This document shows, in pieces, positions 12,851 through 25,896 of a DNA stretch of 64,000 bases. Location of the stretch: NCBI RefSeq assembly GCF_947507565.1, contig NC_089180.1, forward strand, positions 1,054,001-1,118,000. The letters run 5' to 3'. The position numbers were made by a program, and so were the translations under genes. Every line of letters starts with the position of its first letter. Position 1 is the first letter of the stretch. This stretch comes from Oscarella lobularis. Lineage: Eukaryota; Porifera; Homoscleromorpha; Homosclerophorida; Oscarellidae. Below the pieces are notes generated by a model. It searched no databases. It was not told the DNA's origin and saw nothing but the letters and a program-made list of their open reading frames with translations.

Positions 12851-15800
12851 GGTGGAACAGTTGAATGGTGGAACAGTTGAGTGGTATAAAGGTTGAGTTG
12901 GTGAACACTTGAAAGCGTTTAACCTGTTGATCGGTGGAACAGTCGAACTGTGGAACAGTTGAACGGTGGAACTGCTGAGGGGCTGAACAGTTGAGGGACT
13001 TAGACCTTTTAAACGGCTAACTGTTTCGTGGTTTAATATGATTACCTGTTCTACCGTTAAACAGTTTCAACTCCTCAAACGTTTAACAGGTTCAACTTCC
13101 TCAACAGTTCACCCTCTGAACCGTTCCACTGTTCAACTGTTCCACCGTTTAACTGTTTTACCACCCAACAGGTTAAAACGTTCACCCCTTCAACCGTTCC
13201 ACCGTTCAATTGTTCCACCTTTCAACAGGTTCAACTGTTTCATTATATAGCGGTTTCAACATTCTTTACCGTTTTCTTCTTTAAACTTTAAACCGTTTTA
13301 CTGTTCCATCGTTCAACTATTCCACCGATCATCAAGTTTAACCTCCTCAACCATTTACCCCCTCAATTGTTCAACCGTTCAATTGTTCTACCGTCAAACT
13401 GTTCCATCGTTCAACAGGTTCAACACACTCAACCGTGTATCACCTCAACCGTTCCACCGTTCAACAGTTCCACCGTTTAACTGTTTCACCGTTTAACTGT
13501 TTAGGGCCTGTTTAACAGGTTCAACTGTTCCGCCGTTCAACAGTTTTAACACCTCAACCGCTTAACAAGTTCAACTCTCTCAACCGTTAACCCCCTCAAA
13601 CGCTCCACCGCTCAAAAGGTTTAGTTCCATCAACCGTTTACCCCCTTAACCGTTCCACCGCTCGAACGTGGAACAGCTTTAACATTTCTACCTTTCAACA
13701 GTTTTAACCCTTTCAAACGTTCAATGCCTCAACTGTTTCTTCGTTTAACTCTTCCACTGTTCAATTTTTCCCGCTAAACAGATTGAACTCCCTCTACCTT
13801 TTCTCCCCTCAACCGGTCCACTGTTCAACTGTTTCATCGATCAACTGTTTTACCGATCATAATGTTCAACCCTCTCAACCGTTTACCCATTAAACCGTTC
13901 TACTGTTCAACTGTTCCACCGCTCAACATTTGAACTCCCTCAACCGTTTTTCCTCTCAACCGTTCCACTGTTCAACATTTCATCGTTCACCTGTTTTACC
14001 GATATTTAGGTTCAACATCCTCAACCGTTCACATCCTCAACCGTTCCACCGTACAACTGTTCCACCGCTTAAAAGGTTTAGTTCATCAACCGTTTACTTC
14101 TTTACCTTTCCACCGTTTAACTGCTCCAACGTTTAACAGCTTTAATATTCTACCTTTCAACAGTTTCAACCCTTTCAAACGTTCATTGCCTCAACTGTTT
14201 CTTCGTTTAACTGTTCCACCGTTCACATGTGCCGCCTCAACAAGTTGAACGCCCTCAACTGTTTCTTTCCTCTCAACCGTTTCACTGTTCAACTGTTCCA
14301 TCGTTAAAATGTTTCCCCGATATTCAGGTTCAACATCCTCAACCGTTCACTTCCTCAACCGTTCCACCGTTCAACTTTTTCACCGTTCAAAAGGTTCAGT
14401 CCCATCAACCGTTTATCTCCTTAACCGTTCCACCGTTTAACTGCTCCAACATTTATCACCTTTAACATTTCTATTTTTCAACAGTTTCAACTCTTTCAGA
14501 CGATTATTGCCTTAACAGTTCCTTTGTTTAACTGTTCCACCGTTCAAATGTGCCGCCTCAACAGGTTGAACTCCCTCATCCGTTTCTTCCCTCAACCGTT
14601 CCAATGTTCAACTTTTCCATCGTTCAACTGTTTTACCAATCATAATGTTAAACCCTCTCAACCGTTTACCCATTAAGTTACTGTTCAACTGTTCCACCGT
14701 TCAACTGTTCCATTGCTCAAAACGTTCAACTGATCCACCATTTAACAGTTTTAGCCTTTCAAAAGTTTACCAGGTTTACTCCAATCAACCGTTTTACATC
14801 TCAACTGTTTCACCGTTTTACAGTTCTACCGTTCAAAAGGTTTACTGGTTCACTGTTTACAGTTTCAACCAATTAACCGTTCAACAGGTTTAACCTTTTC
14901 AACCGTTCACTCTCTCAACCAATCTACCGTTAAAGTGTTCCACTGTTCAACTTTTCCACCGATGAACAGGTTAACCTCTTCAACCGTTCATCCCTTCAAC
15001 TGTTCCACCGGTAAACTGTTCTACATTTCAACCGTTTAACTGTTCAACTATTGCAACGTTTAACAGCTCCAACTGTTTTACCTTTTGACAGTTTCAACCC
15101 TTTCAACCGTTTACCGCTTCAACCGTTTCTTTGTTTATCTGTTCCACCGTTAAACGGTTCCACCGCTCATCTTGCTGAACTCCCTCAACCGTTCTACCCC
15201 TCAACCGTTCCACTGTTCAACTTTTCATCGTTCAACTGTTTCACCGATATTCACTTAGGTTCCACATCCTCAACCGTTTACATCTTCAACCGTTCCACCG
15301 TTCAAATTTTCCACCGTTCAACTGTTCCACCTTTCAACAGGTTCAACCCTCTAAACCGTTTTTCCCCTCAACCGTTCCACAGTTTAACTGTTCCATAGTT
15401 AAACTGTTTAACCGATCATCGGGTTCAACCACTTCAACTTTTCACATCCTCAACCGTTCCACCGTTCAACTGTTCCACCGTGCTACTGTTCCACCAATCA
15501 ACAAGTTCAACCCCCTCAATTGTTTACCCAATAAACCGTTCTACTGTTCAAATGTTTCACCGTTCAACTGTTTCACCGCTCAGAAGGTTAAACTATTTAA
15601 AGGGTGGAACGGTTGAGAGGGTGAACGGTTGAAAGGGTTAAACCTTTTGAGCGGTGGAACGGTTGAACGGTGGAACAGTTGAACAGTGGAACGGTTAAGG
15701 TTGTGAACGGTTAAAGGAGATGAACATGTTGAATGTTAAATCACTTGATTGGTGGAACAGTTGAATATTGGAAGGGTTGAGGAGGTAAACAATTGACGGG

Positions 15801-16765
15801 GTTGAAACTGATTAAAGGTGGAACAATTATTTCTGTTAAATGGTGAAACAGTTTAACTGTAAAACGTTTAAACAATGAAACAGTTGAACGGTGTAACAGA
15901 TGAGGAATTTAAGGGTTGAGGAGGCAAAATCGTTGATCGGGTAAACAGTTGAGCAGTGGAACAGTTGAACTGTAGAGCGGTTGAGAGAGTAAACTGTTGA
16001 TGGGGTTTAACTTGTTGAACAGTTGAGGTGTTGCAACAGTTAAACGGTGAAGCTGTTCAACCTGTTGAACGGTGGAACAGTTGAAAGGTGGAACAGTTGA
16101 GCGGTGGAACGGTTGAGGGGGTGAAAGGTTGAGGATGTTAAACCTGTTGAACGGTTGAGAGGCTAAAACTGGTAAACGATGGAAGAGTTAAACCTGTTGA
16201 ACAATGTATCAGTAAAACATGTTAAACTGTGGAACAGTTGAAGGGTGGAAAGATTGAGGAGGTGAACGGTTGAACCTGTTGAGCGGTAAGAAAGTTGAAC
16301 AATAAAACAATAGAACGGTGATAGGGTTGAGGGGGTTAACGGTTGAAGGGGTTTAACCTGTTTTTACGTTTAGGAGATTTAAACTGTTGAACGGTGAAAG
16401 AGTTGAACTGTGGAACGGATGAGAGGGTGAACGGTTAAAGGAATTGAACCTGTTTAACGGTTGACGGGTTAAAACTGTTGAACGGTAGAACAGTTAAACT
16501 TGTTGAACGGTGAAACAGTTGAGAGGGCGAACGGTTAAAAAGGTTGAACCTGTTGAGTGGTGGAACAGTTGAACGGTGGAACAGTTGAACAGTGGAACGG
16601 TTACAAGTGTGAACGGTTAAAGGATTTAAACCTGTTGAACGGTGGATCAGTTGAACGGTGGAAAAGTTGGACGGTTGAACGATAAAAAGTTGAACGGTAA
16701 AACGGTTGAGGGGGTTAAACCTAATGATTGGTGGAACAGTTAAACGATGGAACAGTTGAACGGTT
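12851..16765. repeat. Octamer satellite array with segment copied at 47.6-49.76 kb
   Basis: Same satellite. Orientation by eye: G-rich to about 13,010, reversed 13,010-15,600, G-rich 15,600-16,765. The part from about 14,500 to 16,760 corresponds in order and orientation to about 47,640-49,765 at a constant offset near 33,140 bp. One landmark is the stretch ending GTTGAATGTTAAAT near 15,735 and 48,872. Part of it is also found inverted at 35,690-37,050. Confidence 0.9.
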
Positions 16766-17130
16766 GAATATTATACTAAGGTAGCAGCACTGTTGACGGC
16801 GTTTGATTACTAAGATAGCGGTGCCGTTTACGGCGTTTAATTGCTAATAGCAGCGCAGTTGACGGCCTATAATTGACTAAGTTAGCGGCACTTTGGGCGG
16901 CGTTTGATTGCTATGGTATCGGCTTCTTTGACGGCATTTGATTAGTAAAGTAGCGGCACTGTTGACGGCGTACAATAAACCAAGGTAGCGGCGCTGTTGA
17001 CAGAGTTTGATTACTAATGTAGGTAGCAGAATTGTTGACGGCGTATAATTTACTAAGGTAGCATAACTTTTGACAAAGTTTGATTGCTTAGGTAGCGGCG
17101 CTGTTGACGATGTATAATATACTAATTTTT
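16766..17130 (+). repeat. Second satellite, ~34-bp unit, about ten copies
   Basis: About ten degenerate copies of a unit near 34 bp with the core TAGCGGCACTGTTGACGGCG followed by TTTGATTG or TATAATTTACTAAG. This differs clearly from the flanking octamer satellite, though the shared GTTGA and CGG words allow a remote relationship. The same unit, inverted, appears at 35,545-35,692 and 36,285-36,452. No gene is visible. Confidence 0.88.
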
Positions 17131-20100
17131 AACCCCCTTAACAGTTCATCCTTTCAAATGTTCCACCGTACAACTAGTTTACCGTTCAACTGTTCCATTG
17201 CTAAACAGTTTCAATCTCTTAACCGTTTTACAGGTTCACCCCCTAAACCGTTCTACAGGTTCACCCCCTCAACCGTTCACACTCTCAACAGTTCCAACGT
17301 TCAACTGTTCCATCGTTCAACAGTTTCACCAATCATCAGGTTTAACCACTTCAACCGTTTTAACGTTCAACCTTTTCACCGTTCAGCCGTTCCACCGTTT
17401 GACTATTCCACCGATCAAAAGGTTCAACCCTTCCAATCGTTCACCTCCTTAACCGTTACACCGCTCAACTGTTCCACAGTTCAACTGTCCTAACGTTCAA
17501 ATGTTCCACTGATGAAGTGTTCCACCGATCAACAGGTTCACCCTTTTAACAGTTAACCGTTCACCCCTCAACTGTTTTACCGTTAAACTGATTCACTGTT
17601 CAAACGTTTAACCGTGCAACTATTCCTCCGTTGAGGGGTTGAACCTGTTGATAGTTAAAACTTTTTTCATTTAAACTGTTTCAACGTTTAACAGAAATAA
17701 TTGTTCCACCTTTAGTCAGTTTCAACCCCCTCAACCGTTTCCCCCTCAACCCTTCCACCATTCAACTTTTCCAGCTTTAAACTTATTCAAAATTAAACAC
17801 GTTCATCTCCTAAATCCGTTTGCCCCCGTAACCGTTCTCCTGTTCAACTGTTCCACCGTTCAACCGTTCCACCGCTCATAGGGTTCTTCCTTTTCAACCG
17901 CTTATCCTCTCAACCGTTCCGCCGTTTAAACAGTTTAACCTTTTGAGCGGTGGAACAGTTGAACGGTGAAACAGTTGAACAGTGGAACGGTTGAATGAAT
18001 AAACAATTGAGGGTGTTGAACCTGATGATAGGTAGAACAGTCGCACGGTGAAACAGTTAAACGATGGAACGGTTAGGGATGTAAAAATTCAGGTGGTTTA
18101 ACCTCATGATCGGTAAAACAGTTGAACGATGGAACTGTTGAAAAGTGGAACGGTTGAAGGAAGAAACGGTAGAAAAGGTTGAATCTGCTGAAAGGTGGAA
18201 CAGTTGAACGTTGGAAAAGTTAAAAGGTGGAGCGGTTGAAGACGTGAGCGGTTGAGGATCTTGAACCAGAATATCGGTGAACGATGAACAGTTGAACAGT
18301 GGAACGGTTTAGGGAAACACGGTTGATGGAGTTCAACATGTTGAGCGGTGGAACCGTTTAACGTTGGAACAGTTAAACGAAGAAACGGTTAAGGCGGTAA
18401 ACGGTTGAAAGGGTTGAAACTGTTAAAAGGTAAAACAGTTGAAGTTGTTGAACGTTGCAATAGTTGAACGGTTAAACGGTTGAACGGTAGAACAGTTTAA
18501 CAGTGGAACAGTTGGAGGCGTGAACGGTTAAAGAGGTTAACCTGTTCATCGGTGGAACAGTTGAACAGTGGAACAGTTGAACGGTAGATGGGTTGAGAGA
18601 GGGTTAGGGTTGAAAAGGTTAAACCTGTTGAACGGTTAAAGGCTTGAAACTGTAAACGGTGAACTGTTAATCCTATATAACGGTGGAACGGTAAAACGGT
18701 GAAACAGTTGAGAAGTGGAACGGTTGAGGGGAGTAAACCTTGTAAACGGTTGGAAGGCTAAAACTGTTAAACGGTCGATCAATTGAACCTTTTGAGCGGT
18801 GGAAAAGTTGAACAGTGGAACAGTTCAACAGTAGAGCTGTTTAATAGGTAAACGGTTGAGAGGGTTGACCATGATGATCGGTAAAACAGTTGAACTTTGG
18901 AACAGTTGAACAGTGGAACGGTTGAGGGGAGAAATGGTTGACGAAGTTCAACCTGTTGAGGCGGAAAAGTTGAACGTTGGAACATTTAAACGAAGAATGA
19001 GTTGATGCATTGAACGTTTGAAAAGGTTTAAAGTGTTGAAAGGTAGAAATGTTGAAGCTGTTAAACGTTGGAGCAGTTAAACGGTGAAACCGTTAAGGGA
19101 GTAAACGGTTGATGGGACTTAACCTTTTGAGCAGTGGAACAGTTGAACGGTTGAACGTTTGAGGGAGTGAACGGTTGAGAGAATTGAACTTGTTAAACTG
19201 TAGAGGTGTTAAAACTGTTGATTGGCGGAACAGTTGAACCTGATAAACAGGGAAACAGTTGAACTGTGGAACAGTTAAACAGTGGAACAGTTGAACGGTG
19301 TAACTGTTGATGGGATGAACGGTTGAGAGGGTTGAACCTGTTGAAAGACGGAACAGTTTAACGGTAGAACAATTAAACGTTGGAACAATTGAGGGGGTAA
19401 ATGGTTGAAGAGGTTAAACTTGATGATTTGTGGAACAGTTAAACGATCAAACAGTAAAACGGTAGAACGGTCGAGAAAGAAAATGTTGAAACCGTTAAAA
19501 GATGAACATGTTGAACGGTGGAACAATTGAAGGGTGGAACTGTTGAAGGGGTTAACGTATTAACCTGTTGAGAGGTAAAACTGTTAAATGGTGGAACATT
19601 TGATCGGTGGAACAGTTGAACGGTGGAACAGTTCAGAGGGTAAACGATTGAGAGTGTTGACCATGTTAAACGTTTGAGGAGTTGAAACTGTTTAACGCTA
19701 AAACAGGTAATCATGTTAAACGGTGATAGAGTTGACCGTTTAACAGGTTTAACTCCCTCAACTGTTCAACCCTTTAACCGTTCCACCGTTCAACTGTTCC
19801 ACCGTTCGACTGTTTCACCGATTAACAGGTTCAAGGCTTTCAAGCAATCACCCCCTTAACCTTTACACAGCTCAACTGTTCCACCGTTCAACTGTTCCAC
19901 CGGTGAACTGTTATACCGCTCAACATGTTGAACTCCCTCTACCGTTTCTCCCCTCAAACGTTCCACTGTTCAAACGTTTCATCGTTGAACTGTTTTAACG
20001 ATCATCAGGTTCAAACTTCACAAACTTTCACTCCCTCAACTGTTTCACAGTTTATCTCTTTCATTGTTCGACTGTTCCACGGATCAACACGTTCAGCCTC

Positions 20101-23100
20101 CTCAAACGTTAACCCATTCAACCGTTCCACTGTTCAACTGTTGAGGGGTTGAACCTGTTGAACGGTTAAAGGGTTGAAACTGTTGAACTTTGGAACAGTT
20201 GAACCTGTTGTAGGGTAGAACATTTTATTATTTAAACAGTTGAACGGTAGAACGGTTTAGAGGGTGAACGGTTGAGGGGTTGATTCTGTTGAGCAGTGGA
20301 ACAGTTAAACGGTGAAACAGTTGAACAGTTGAACGGTTGAAAGGGTGAACTGTTGGGAGAGATGAAATTTTTGAGGGGCGAAACAGTTGAACGTCGGAGC
20401 AGTTAAACGTTGGAACGGTGAAGGGGGTAAACTGTTGATGAGACTAAACATTTTGAGCGGTGGAACAGTTGAACGGTGGAACAGTTAAACAAAGAAACAG
20501 TTCAGGCGGTGAACGTTTAAAAGGGTTGAAACTGTTGAAAGGTAGAAATGTTAAAGCTGTTAAAGGTTGGAGCAGTTAAAGGTTGGAACGGGGGAGGGAG
20601 TAAACGGTTGATGGGACTGAACCTTTTAGGCGGTGGAACAATTGAACGGTGGAACAGTTGAACTTTTGAAAGTTTGAGGGGGTGACCGCTTGAGAGAGTT
20701 GAACTTGGTCAACGGTTGAGGTGTTAAAACTGTTGAAAGGCGGAACAGTTGAACCTGATATACAAGGGAACAGTTTAACGGTGGAACAGTTAAACGTTCA
20801 AACAGTTGAACGGTGGAACGTTTGATGTTAGGAACAGTTAAGAGGGTTGAATATGTTGGAAGATGGAACAGTTTAACGGTAGAACAATTGAACGGTGGAA
20901 CAATTGAGGGGGTAAATGGTTGAGAGGTTACACTTGATGATCGGTAGAAAAGTTAAACAATGGAACAGTAAAACTGTGGAACGGTTGAAGAAGAAAACGG
21001 TATAAAATGTTTAAACAGTTAAAAGATGGAAAAGTTGAACCTGTTGAACGGTGGAACAATTGAACGGTGGAACGGTTGAAGGGGTAAACGTTTTAACCTG
21101 TTGAGCGCTTAAACAGTTAAACGGTGGAACAGTTGAACGGTGGAACGTTTCAAAAGGTAAACGGTTGAGGGAGTTTAACTCTCTCAACTGTTGAGTCCCT
21201 CAACCGTTCCACCGTTGAACTGTTTCACCCTTCGACTGTTCCAACGATCAACAGGTTCAACGCCTTCAAGCGTTCACCCCCTTAACCGTTATACAACTCA
21301 ACGGTTCCACCCGTCAACTGTTCCACCGGTAAACTGTTCTACCGCTCAACAGGTTGAACTCCCTCTACCGTTTTTCCCCTCCCACGTTCCACTGTTCAAA
21401 TGTTTCATCGTTCAACTGTTTCACCGATCATCAGGTTCAACCTCCTCAACCGTTTCACCGTTCAACTGTTTCACCGTTAAACTGTTTCACCGCCCAACAG
21501 GTTGAACTCCCTCTACCGCTTCTACCCTCCAACGTTTCACTGTTCAAATGTTCCGTCGTTCAACTGTTTCGCCGATCATCAGGTTCAACCTCCTCAACCG
21601 TTTCACCGTTCAACTGTTTCACCGTTAAACTGTTTCACCGCCCAACAGGTTGAACTCCCTCTACCGCTTCTACCCTCCAACGTTTCACTGTTCAAATGTT
21701 CCGTCGTTCAACTGTTTCGCCGATCATCAGGTTCAACCTCCTCAACCGTTCACCCCCTCAACCGTTCCACTGTTAGACTCTTTCACCGTTTAACTGTTTC
21801 ACCGATCAACAGGTTCAACCCCCTCAAATGTTTAACACCCATTCAAATGTTCCACTGTTCAACTATTGAGGGGTTGAACCTGTTGAACGTTTAAGGGGTG
21901 GAAACTGTTGAACTTTGAAACCGTTGAACCTGTTGTACGGTAGAACGGTTTAGAGGGTGAACGGTTGAGGGTTTGATTCTGTTGAGCAGTTAAAAAGTTA
22001 ATCGGTGAAACAGTTGAACAGTGGAACGGTTGAAAGGTTTAACGGTTGGGGGAGGTAAAAATTTTGAGGGGTGGAACAGTTGAACTGTGATACAGTTGAA
22101 TAGTGGAACGATTGAGGGGGTGAACGCTATTAGAGGTTGAAACTGTTGAAAAGAAAAACTGTTGAACTTGTTGAACGTAGGAACACTTGAACGGTGGAAC
22201 GGTTGAGACGGTGAACAGTTGAGGAAGTTGAACTTGTTGAGCAGTGGAACAGTTGAACGGTTGGACAGTTAAACGGTGGAACGGTTGAGAGGGTAAACGG
22301 GTGCGAGAGTTGAACCTATTAAACGGTTGAGGGGTTCAAACTGTTGAACGGTGAAACAGTTGAATCGGTTAATCGGTGGAACAGTTGGACGGTTAAAAAG
22401 TTGAACGGTGAAACGGTTGAGAGGGTTAAATCGGATGATTGGTGGAACAGTTTAACGATTGAACAGTTGAGCGGTGGAATGGTTGAGAGTGTGAACGGTT
22501 GAGGGTGTAAAACCTTTTGAACGGTTAAGGGGTGTAAACTGTTGAGCGGTGGAACAGTAAAACGGTGAAACAGTTGATGATGGATCTGTTGAGATGATGA
22601 ACTGCAAATGCGGTTAAAACGATATAAAGGTAAAACAGTTAAACTGTTGAACGGTGGAATAGTAGAACGGTTAAACGTTTGAACAGTTAAGCAGTTTAAC
22701 TGTGAAACAGTTGAGAGGGTGAACGGTCAAAAGGGTGAACCTGTTGATCGTTGGAACACTTGATCAGTGGAACAGTTGAACGGTGGAACAGTTGAGCGGT
22801 ACAACTGTTAAGGAATGAACGCTTTAAAGGGTTGAACCTGTTGATCGGTGGAACGGTCGAACGTCTGAACAGTTGAACGGTGAACAGCTGAACGGTGAAA
22901 AAGTTGAACGCTGAAACGGTTGAAAGAGTTAAACCTGATGATTGGTGAAACAGTTGAACAGTGGAACAGTTGAACGGTAGATCGGTTGACAGAGTGAACT
23001 GTTGAAAGGTTAAACCTGTTGAACGGTTAAGGGGTTTAAACTGTAAACAGTGAACAGTTAAACATTTTGAACGGTTGAACAGCAAAACGGTGAAACAGTT

Positions 23101-25896
23101 GAAAGGTTGAACGGTTGGAGGGAGTAAACCTGGTAAACGCAAAGTTGAAAAGCTAAAACTGTTAAACGGTGGATAAGCTGAACCTTTTGAGCGGTGGAAC
23201 AGTTGAACTGTGGAACAGTTGAACTGTTGAACAGTTCAACATTTTTGACCTTTTCAACAGTCCACTCTCAACCGATCTACCGTTCAACTGTTCCACTGTT
23301 GAACTGTTCCACCGATGAATATTTTAACCTCTTCAACCGTTCACCCGCTAAAGTGTCCCACCGTCAAACTGTTCTACTGTTCAACCGTTTAACCGCTAAA
23401 CTATTCCAACGTTTACCAGCTTCAACTGTTTTACCTCTCAACAGTTTCATCACTTTCAACCACTCACCGCCTCAACCGTTTTTTCGTTTATCTGTTTCAC
23501 CGTTAAACGGTTCCACCGCTCAACATGTTGAACTCCTGCAACCGTTTTCCTCCTCAACCGTTCCACTGTTTAATCGTTCATCGTTCAACTGTTTCACCGA
23601 TATTCAGGGTCAACATCCTCAACCTTTCACATCCTCAACCGTTCCACCGTTCAACTTTTCCACCGTTCAACTGTTCCACCTTTCAACAGGTTCAACCCCC
23701 TCAACTGTTCCTCCATTGAACCGTTCCACCGTTAAGCTGTTCTACCGTTCAACTGTTCCAGCGCTTAACAGTTTCAACCCCTTAACCGTTCTACAGCTTT
23801 AAACCCTCAACCTTTCACACTCTCAACAGCTCCACTTTTCAACTGTTGAGTCGTTCAACTGTTGCACCAATCATCAGGTTTAACCCCTTTAACCGTTTCA
23901 CGTTCAACAATTCCACCGTTCAATTGTTCCACAGTTCAACAGGTTCAACACTTTCAAGCGTTCACACACTTAACCGTTATACCGCTTAATTGTTCCACCG
24001 TTCAACTGTTCCACTGCTCAACAGGTTCAATTTCCTCAAATGTTCACCGTCTCAACCGTTCCACCGTTACCCTGTTCGTACGTTCATCAAGTTCAACTGT
24101 TTCCTTTTCAAGAGTTTCTACCTCTTATACCGTTCACCCACTCAATCGTTCCACCGTTTAACTGTTCCACCGTTCAACTGTTCCACCCCTCAAAAAGTTC
24201 AACTCTCCAAACCGTTTACCCTTTCAAACGTTCCACTGTTCAACCTTTTCACCGTTTAACTGTTCCACTGCTCAAAAGAATCAACCCCTCAACGGTTCAC
24301 CCTCTAAACCGTTCTACCGTTCAATTGTCTAAATATTGAAATGTTCTATCGCTCAACAGCTTCAACTGTTCCAAAGTTCAACAGTTTCAACCCCTTAACC
24401 GTTTAACAGGTTCAACTTCTCAACAGTTAAAAAGTGGAACGGTTGAATGGGTAAACATTTGAGGTGTTGAACCTGTTGATATGAGGAACACTAGTACGGT
24501 GGAACAATTTAACTGTGAAACGGTTGAGAGGGTGAACGGTTAAGGTGGTTGAACATGATGATCGGTGAAACAGTTGAACGATGGAACATGTGAACAGTGG
24601 AACGTTTGGGGGAGAAACGGTAGAGAGAGTTCAAACTGTTGAGCGGTAGAAGTGTTTGACGGGGGAAGAGTTAAACGTTGGAACAATTGAGTGGTATAAC
24701 TGTTAAGGGGTGAATGCTTGAAAAGGTTGAACCTATTAATCGGTGGGACATTCGAACGGTGGAACAGTTGAACGGTAGAACTGTTGAACAGTGAAACGGT
24801 TGAAGGGATTAAACCTATGATTGGTGGAAGAGTTGAACAATGAAACAGTGTAACGGTGGAACTGTAGAGGGTGTGAACGGTTAATGGGGTGAACCTGTAG
24901 AACGGTTAACGAGTTAAAACTGTTAAGCGATGGAACAGTTGAACGGTAAACCAGTTGAACGGTTGAACGGTATAACAGCTTAACGGCGGAACAGTTGAGG
25001 GGGTAAACGGTTGAAGAGGTTAACCTGTTCATCGGTGGAACAGTTGAATAGTGGAACAGTTGAACGGTAGATCGGTTGAGAGAGTGAATGGTTGAAAGGT
25101 TAAACCTGTTGAATGGTTAAAGGGTTGAAACTGTAAACGGAGAAGAGTTATACCTGTTTAACGGTGGAACGGTAAAACGGTTGAAAGGCTAAAACTGTTA
25201 AACGGTGGATCAGTTGAACCTTGAGCGGTGGAACAGGTGAACGGTGGAACAGTTGAACAGTAGAACGGTCTAATGGGTAAACAGTTGAAAGGGTTGAACA
25301 TGTTGATCGGTAAAACAGTCAAAGGGTGGAAAAATTGAACAGGATGAACTTCCTCTACCGTTTCTCTTCTCAAACGTTCCACTGTTAAAATGTTCCATCG
25401 CTCAACTGTTTCACCGATCATCAGGTTCAACCTCCCTAACCGTTTACATCTCAACCGTTTCACCGTCCAACTGTTCCACCGTTCGCCTGTTCCGCCGATC
25501 AACGGGTTCATCCCCTCAAATGTTTACCCATTCAACCGTTCCACGGTTCAACTGTGTAAGGGTTGAACCTGTTGAACGGTTAAGAGGTTGAAACTGTTGA
25601 ACTTTGGAACAGTTGAACCTGTTGAACTGTAGAACATATCAATACTTAAAAAGTGTAAGGATAGAACGGTTTTGAGGGGTTGATTCTGATGAGCAGTGGA
25701 ACAGTTGAACGGTGAAACAGTTGAAGAGTGGAACGGTTGAAAGGGTGAACAGTTGGGAGAGTTGAACTTTTTGAGAGGAGGAACAGTTGAACGGTGGAAC
25801 GATTAAGGGGGTGAACGGTTGAAACTGTTGAAAAGAAAACAGTTGAACTTGTTGAACGACAAACAGTTGAACGGTGGAACGGTTGAGACGGTGACC
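17131..25896. repeat. Octamer satellite array up to the Merlin island
   Basis: Same satellite. Orientation by eye: reversed to about 17,940 with a short G-rich patch at 17,630-17,660, G-rich 17,940-19,740, reversed to 20,140, G-rich to 21,180, reversed to 21,865, G-rich to 23,225, reversed to 24,425, G-rich to 25,350, reversed to 25,555, G-rich to about 25,896. There the array abuts a transposase reading frame. Switch junctions repeat the same local sequences seen elsewhere in the array. No genes. Confidence 0.93.
21346..21790. repeat. 148-bp higher-order repeat, three copies
   Basis: Three tandem copies with a 148-bp period; the motif CAACAGGTTGAACTCCCTCT recurs near 21,347, 21,495 and 21,643. 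The second and third copies are identical for more than 100 bp by eye, while the first is more diverged. This shows amplification above the octamer level and a recent local expansion. Confidence 0.88.

Noticed and set aside
1-25896. CRISPR-like array
   Set aside because: There are no constant repeats separated by unique spacers; spacing and sequence are degenerate tandem octamers in a eukaryotic context.
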